Below are positions 30,469 through 31,973 of a DNA stretch of 31,973 nucleotides, piece by piece. This DNA is from JBJGXI01 sp045635475 (GTDB taxonomy: Bacteria > Bacillota > Bacilli > Bacillales > Amphibacillaceae), in NCBI RefSeq assembly GCF_045635475.1, contig NZ_JBJGXI010000055.1:1-31973 (forward strand), written 5' to 3'. The position numbers were made by a program, and so were the translations under genes. The notes under the pieces are model-generated. The model was given only the letters and a program-made list of their open reading frames with translations, was not told the origin of the DNA and did no database searches. How positions within the stretch are numbered: position 1 is the first letter of the stretch; each line of letters starts with the position of its first letter.

Positions 30469-30493
30469 AAAGCACCTCACTAGAAGGTGCTTT
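30469..30493 (-). terminator. Terminator of the DUF5634-like gene
   Basis: AAAGCACCT (30469-30477) pairs with AGGTGCTTT (30485-30493). On the minus strand TATTATTG follows the closing TTT. Confidence 0.75.
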
Positions 30494-30496
30494 CTG

Positions 30497-30796
30497 TTAA
30501 TGAATTTTATTAAATACCTCATCCAATGTGGCTATGCCATCAATTTCTTCTCCGTCATCTTTTTCAATCGTCCATTCTTCTTTTTCCACAGCCAACTGCT
30601 CAGCTTCATTTTTCACATAAGGCAAATGGATCATATACACATGACCACTTTTGCGAATCGTATAGCCCATATAGAACCTTTCTTCTGGCCCTTCTTCTTC
30701 AAAAACACCAGCATCATCTAAATGGTAGCGGTCCATCAGTTCACCAAGCGTGTCCGTAAATTGCTGTCTTAGTTCATCTCGAGATACGTATTCCAT
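30497..30796 (-). CDS. Small acidic protein, DUF5634-like
   Basis: A 99-residue soluble protein starting MEYVSRDELRQQF. It is acidic, with the segments RYHLDDAGVFEEEGPEE and YMGYTIRKSGHVYMIHLPY, and a final TLDEVFNKI. It resembles DUF5634 proteins of Bacillaceae, function unknown; the match is from memory and moderate. The ATG at 30796 is chosen because AAAGGAG is seven bases upstream; a GTG further up would include this site in the coding region. Confidence 0.7.
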   Translation of the reverse strand: MEYVSRDELRQQFTDTLGELMDRYHLDDAGVFEEEGPEERFYMGYTIRKSGHVYMIHLPYVKNEAEQLAVEKEEWTIEKDDGEEIDGIATLDEVFNKIH

Positions 30797-30925
30797 ACCA
30801 TAACTCCTTTCGATATTCACTAAGGCTTATTGTTTCCGCTACCCTTTATTGTCATCCGATTTTTTTGTAAAAATACTGTTTTAATATGATAAGCTATAGT
30901 GAAAAAGTAAGGAGACCCTCTCAAA

Positions 30926-31639
30926 ATGAACGATAAACTAGAACCAATTGAAGCCGCAAAGCTATTTATAAACAAACATTTCCCGGACTGTGATGGCGCA
31001 TTACTAGCAGGAAGTGTCGTTAGAGGTCAACATACCAAAACATCTGACCTTGATATCGTCGTCTTTGATAAAAAACTTCCTACATCCTATCGGGAATCCT
31101 TGATTGATTTCGGCTGGTATATAGAAGTGTTTGCTCACAACTTAATTTCGTATAAAACGTTTTTCCAAAGTGATTATCAACGAGCCAGACCGTCGATGCC
31201 ACGAATGGTTGCTGAAGGGGTGATTCTGAAAGACAAAGGAGTCCTCGCATCCATCAAACTAGAAGCGAAACAATTGCTAGACAAAGGTCCAGAAGCTTGG
31301 TCATTGAAAACGATCGACATGAAGCGATACTTTATAACAGATGCACTGGATGATCTAATAGGATGTACGAATCGCGCAGAAGCACTATTTATCGCAAATG
31401 CTTTAGCTATGGATGTTAGTGAATTTGTGTTACGAACAAACCAACAGTGGATTGGTGCTTCCAAATGGGTTGTACGGGCTTTACAGCAGTATGATCAAGC
31501 ATTTACAGACCAATTTGTAGAAGCATTTGATTCTTTTTATAAAACCGGAAATAAGGACAAAATTATCGAGCTGATTGATGGTGTATTAAAGCCGTATGGT
31601 GGACGGTTATTTGAAGGATTTGCTTTGGGGAAGGATTAA
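30926..31639 (+). CDS. Nucleotidyltransferase-domain protein
   Basis: A 237-residue protein of the DNA polymerase beta-like nucleotidyltransferase superfamily. LLAGSVVRGQHTKTSDLDIVV (about residues 27-46) has the GS motif and Asp41/Asp43 for metal binding. The C-terminal 130 residues are helical and may recognise the substrate. It could modify a small molecule such as an aminoglycoside, or a protein; sequence alone does not decide. AAGGAG lies about ten bases before the ATG. Its terminator is shared with the next gene. Confidence 0.82.
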   Translation: MNDKLEPIEAAKLFINKHFPDCDGALLAGSVVRGQHTKTSDLDIVVFDKKLPTSYRESLIDFGWYIEVFAHNLISYKTFFQSDYQRARPSMPRMVAEGVILKDKGVLASIKLEAKQLLDKGPEAWSLKTIDMKRYFITDALDDLIGCTNRAEALFIANALAMDVSEFVLRTNQQWIGASKWVVRALQQYDQAFTDQFVEAFDSFYKTGNKDKIIELIDGVLKPYGGRLFEGFALGKD

Positions 31640-31684
31640 AAGCGTAGCTCTAGCATCGGTGTTCCGGTGCTAGAGCTGCGCTTT
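31638..31684. terminator. Bidirectional terminator
   Basis: A 17-position stem (31639-31655 with 31668-31684, one mismatch) overlapping the stop codon of the nucleotidyltransferase gene. It can serve both convergent genes. Confidence 0.85.
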
Positions 31685-31697
31685 GATTCTATTTATT

Positions 31698-31961
31698 TCA
31701 TTGCACTTGACCGCTTCGTATCATTTCTCGCATTTCTTCTGAAGTATAATATTTACCTTCTTCTATATTCTTTTTAGCTTGTAATAATTTTCGCTTTAAC
31801 TCCGGGTCTCTTTCAACATCTTCAGCTACTGCAGTTTCAGCTTCTTCTTTGTTATCAATAGCCACAATTTTATACTTTCGTCCGTTTAATTCAAAGGACT
31901 GATCTTTATCCCGAACAATATCTTCTAATACCTTCGCAGCCTGTGCATCCACTTTTTTCAT
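31698..31961 (-). CDS. Small charged protein, antitoxin-like tail
   Basis: An 87-residue protein beginning MKKVDAQAAKVLEDIV. The middle (DQSFELNGRKYKIVAID) looks like a small beta sheet. The end (KKNIEEGKYYTSEEMREMIRSG) resembles the C-terminal helix of Phd/RelB-type antitoxins (EGKxYTSEEMxxxI). No toxin gene is visible in the window; a partner could lie beyond the right edge or downstream genes could be unrelated. GGAGG (31969-31973) lies seven bases before the ATG, at the very end of the window. Confidence 0.65.
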   Translation of the reverse strand: MKKVDAQAAKVLEDIVRDKDQSFELNGRKYKIVAIDNKEEAETAVAEDVERDPELKRKLLQAKKNIEEGKYYTSEEMREMIRSGQVQ

Positions 31962-31973
31962 ACAATAGCCTCC

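Overview
The window is a chromosomal piece of a low-GC, spore-forming Bacillaceae bacterium, most like the Virgibacillus/Oceanobacillus group. Three things support this: small acid-soluble spore proteins (sspE, sspK), the cortex-lytic enzyme CwlJ, and a gene order that follows the Bacillus subtilis yfh-yga segment (yfhF, recX, yfhH, sspK, yfhJ, yfhP, mutY, sspE, ygaC, ygaD, ygaE, gsaB, ygaF, perR, ygzB, ygxA, rRNA operon) in reverse, with insertions. Genus is inferred; no rRNA gene lies in the window.

Layout. 1-300: four tandem sigma-A promoters and leader of an rRNA operon that runs off the left edge on the minus strand. 450-2640: ygxA, ygzB and perR with a Per box. 2694-4204: a coupled pair, D-2-hydroxyacid dehydrogenase and PduO-type cobalamin adenosyltransferase. 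4406-4870: a 52-bp minisatellite. 4988-7214: M29 aminopeptidase, Bcp peroxiredoxin, two-TM K+ channel. 7401-10231: gsaB, a candidate small RNA and a YgaE-like exporter. 10356-10532: GC-rich inverted repeats. 10727-13156: ABC exporter ygaD and ygaC. 13447-17879: sspE, a small protein, mutY, yfhP, yfhJ, sspK, a YpzG-like protein, three mosaic repeat copies and yfhH. 18034-21348: HAD hydrolase, cwlJ, recX, yfhF. 21450-22471: a structured attenuator-like leader before a GNAT gene, then yfhE. 22473-22697: a DnaA-box cluster. 22835-23245: palindromic repeat elements. 23310-24573: a SufR-like regulator, a divergent DUF1450 gene, and tRNA-Ala. 24883-31961: accessory genes: lipoprotein, Mn catalase, a HepT/MntA toxin-antitoxin pair, an ECF sigma/anti-sigma pair, a frameshifted acetyltransferase, another mosaic repeat, and small proteins.

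How genes work together. Oxidative-stress functions recur (PerR, Bcp, Mn catalase, MutY). Spore genes are scattered (sspE, sspK, cwlJ). Most convergent genes share a bidirectional terminator. Several genes begin with TTG (ygzB, the adenosyltransferase, the K+ channel, recX, yfhF), each with a well-placed ribosome binding site.

The strongest candidate for something undescribed is the leader at 21450-21661. It has a tRNA T-arm-like hairpin, an intrinsic terminator and a chain of mutually exclusive helices ending at the Shine-Dalgarno of an acetyltransferase gene. Next come the DnaA-box cluster, the modular nested repeats and the 52-bp repeat with alternating subtypes.
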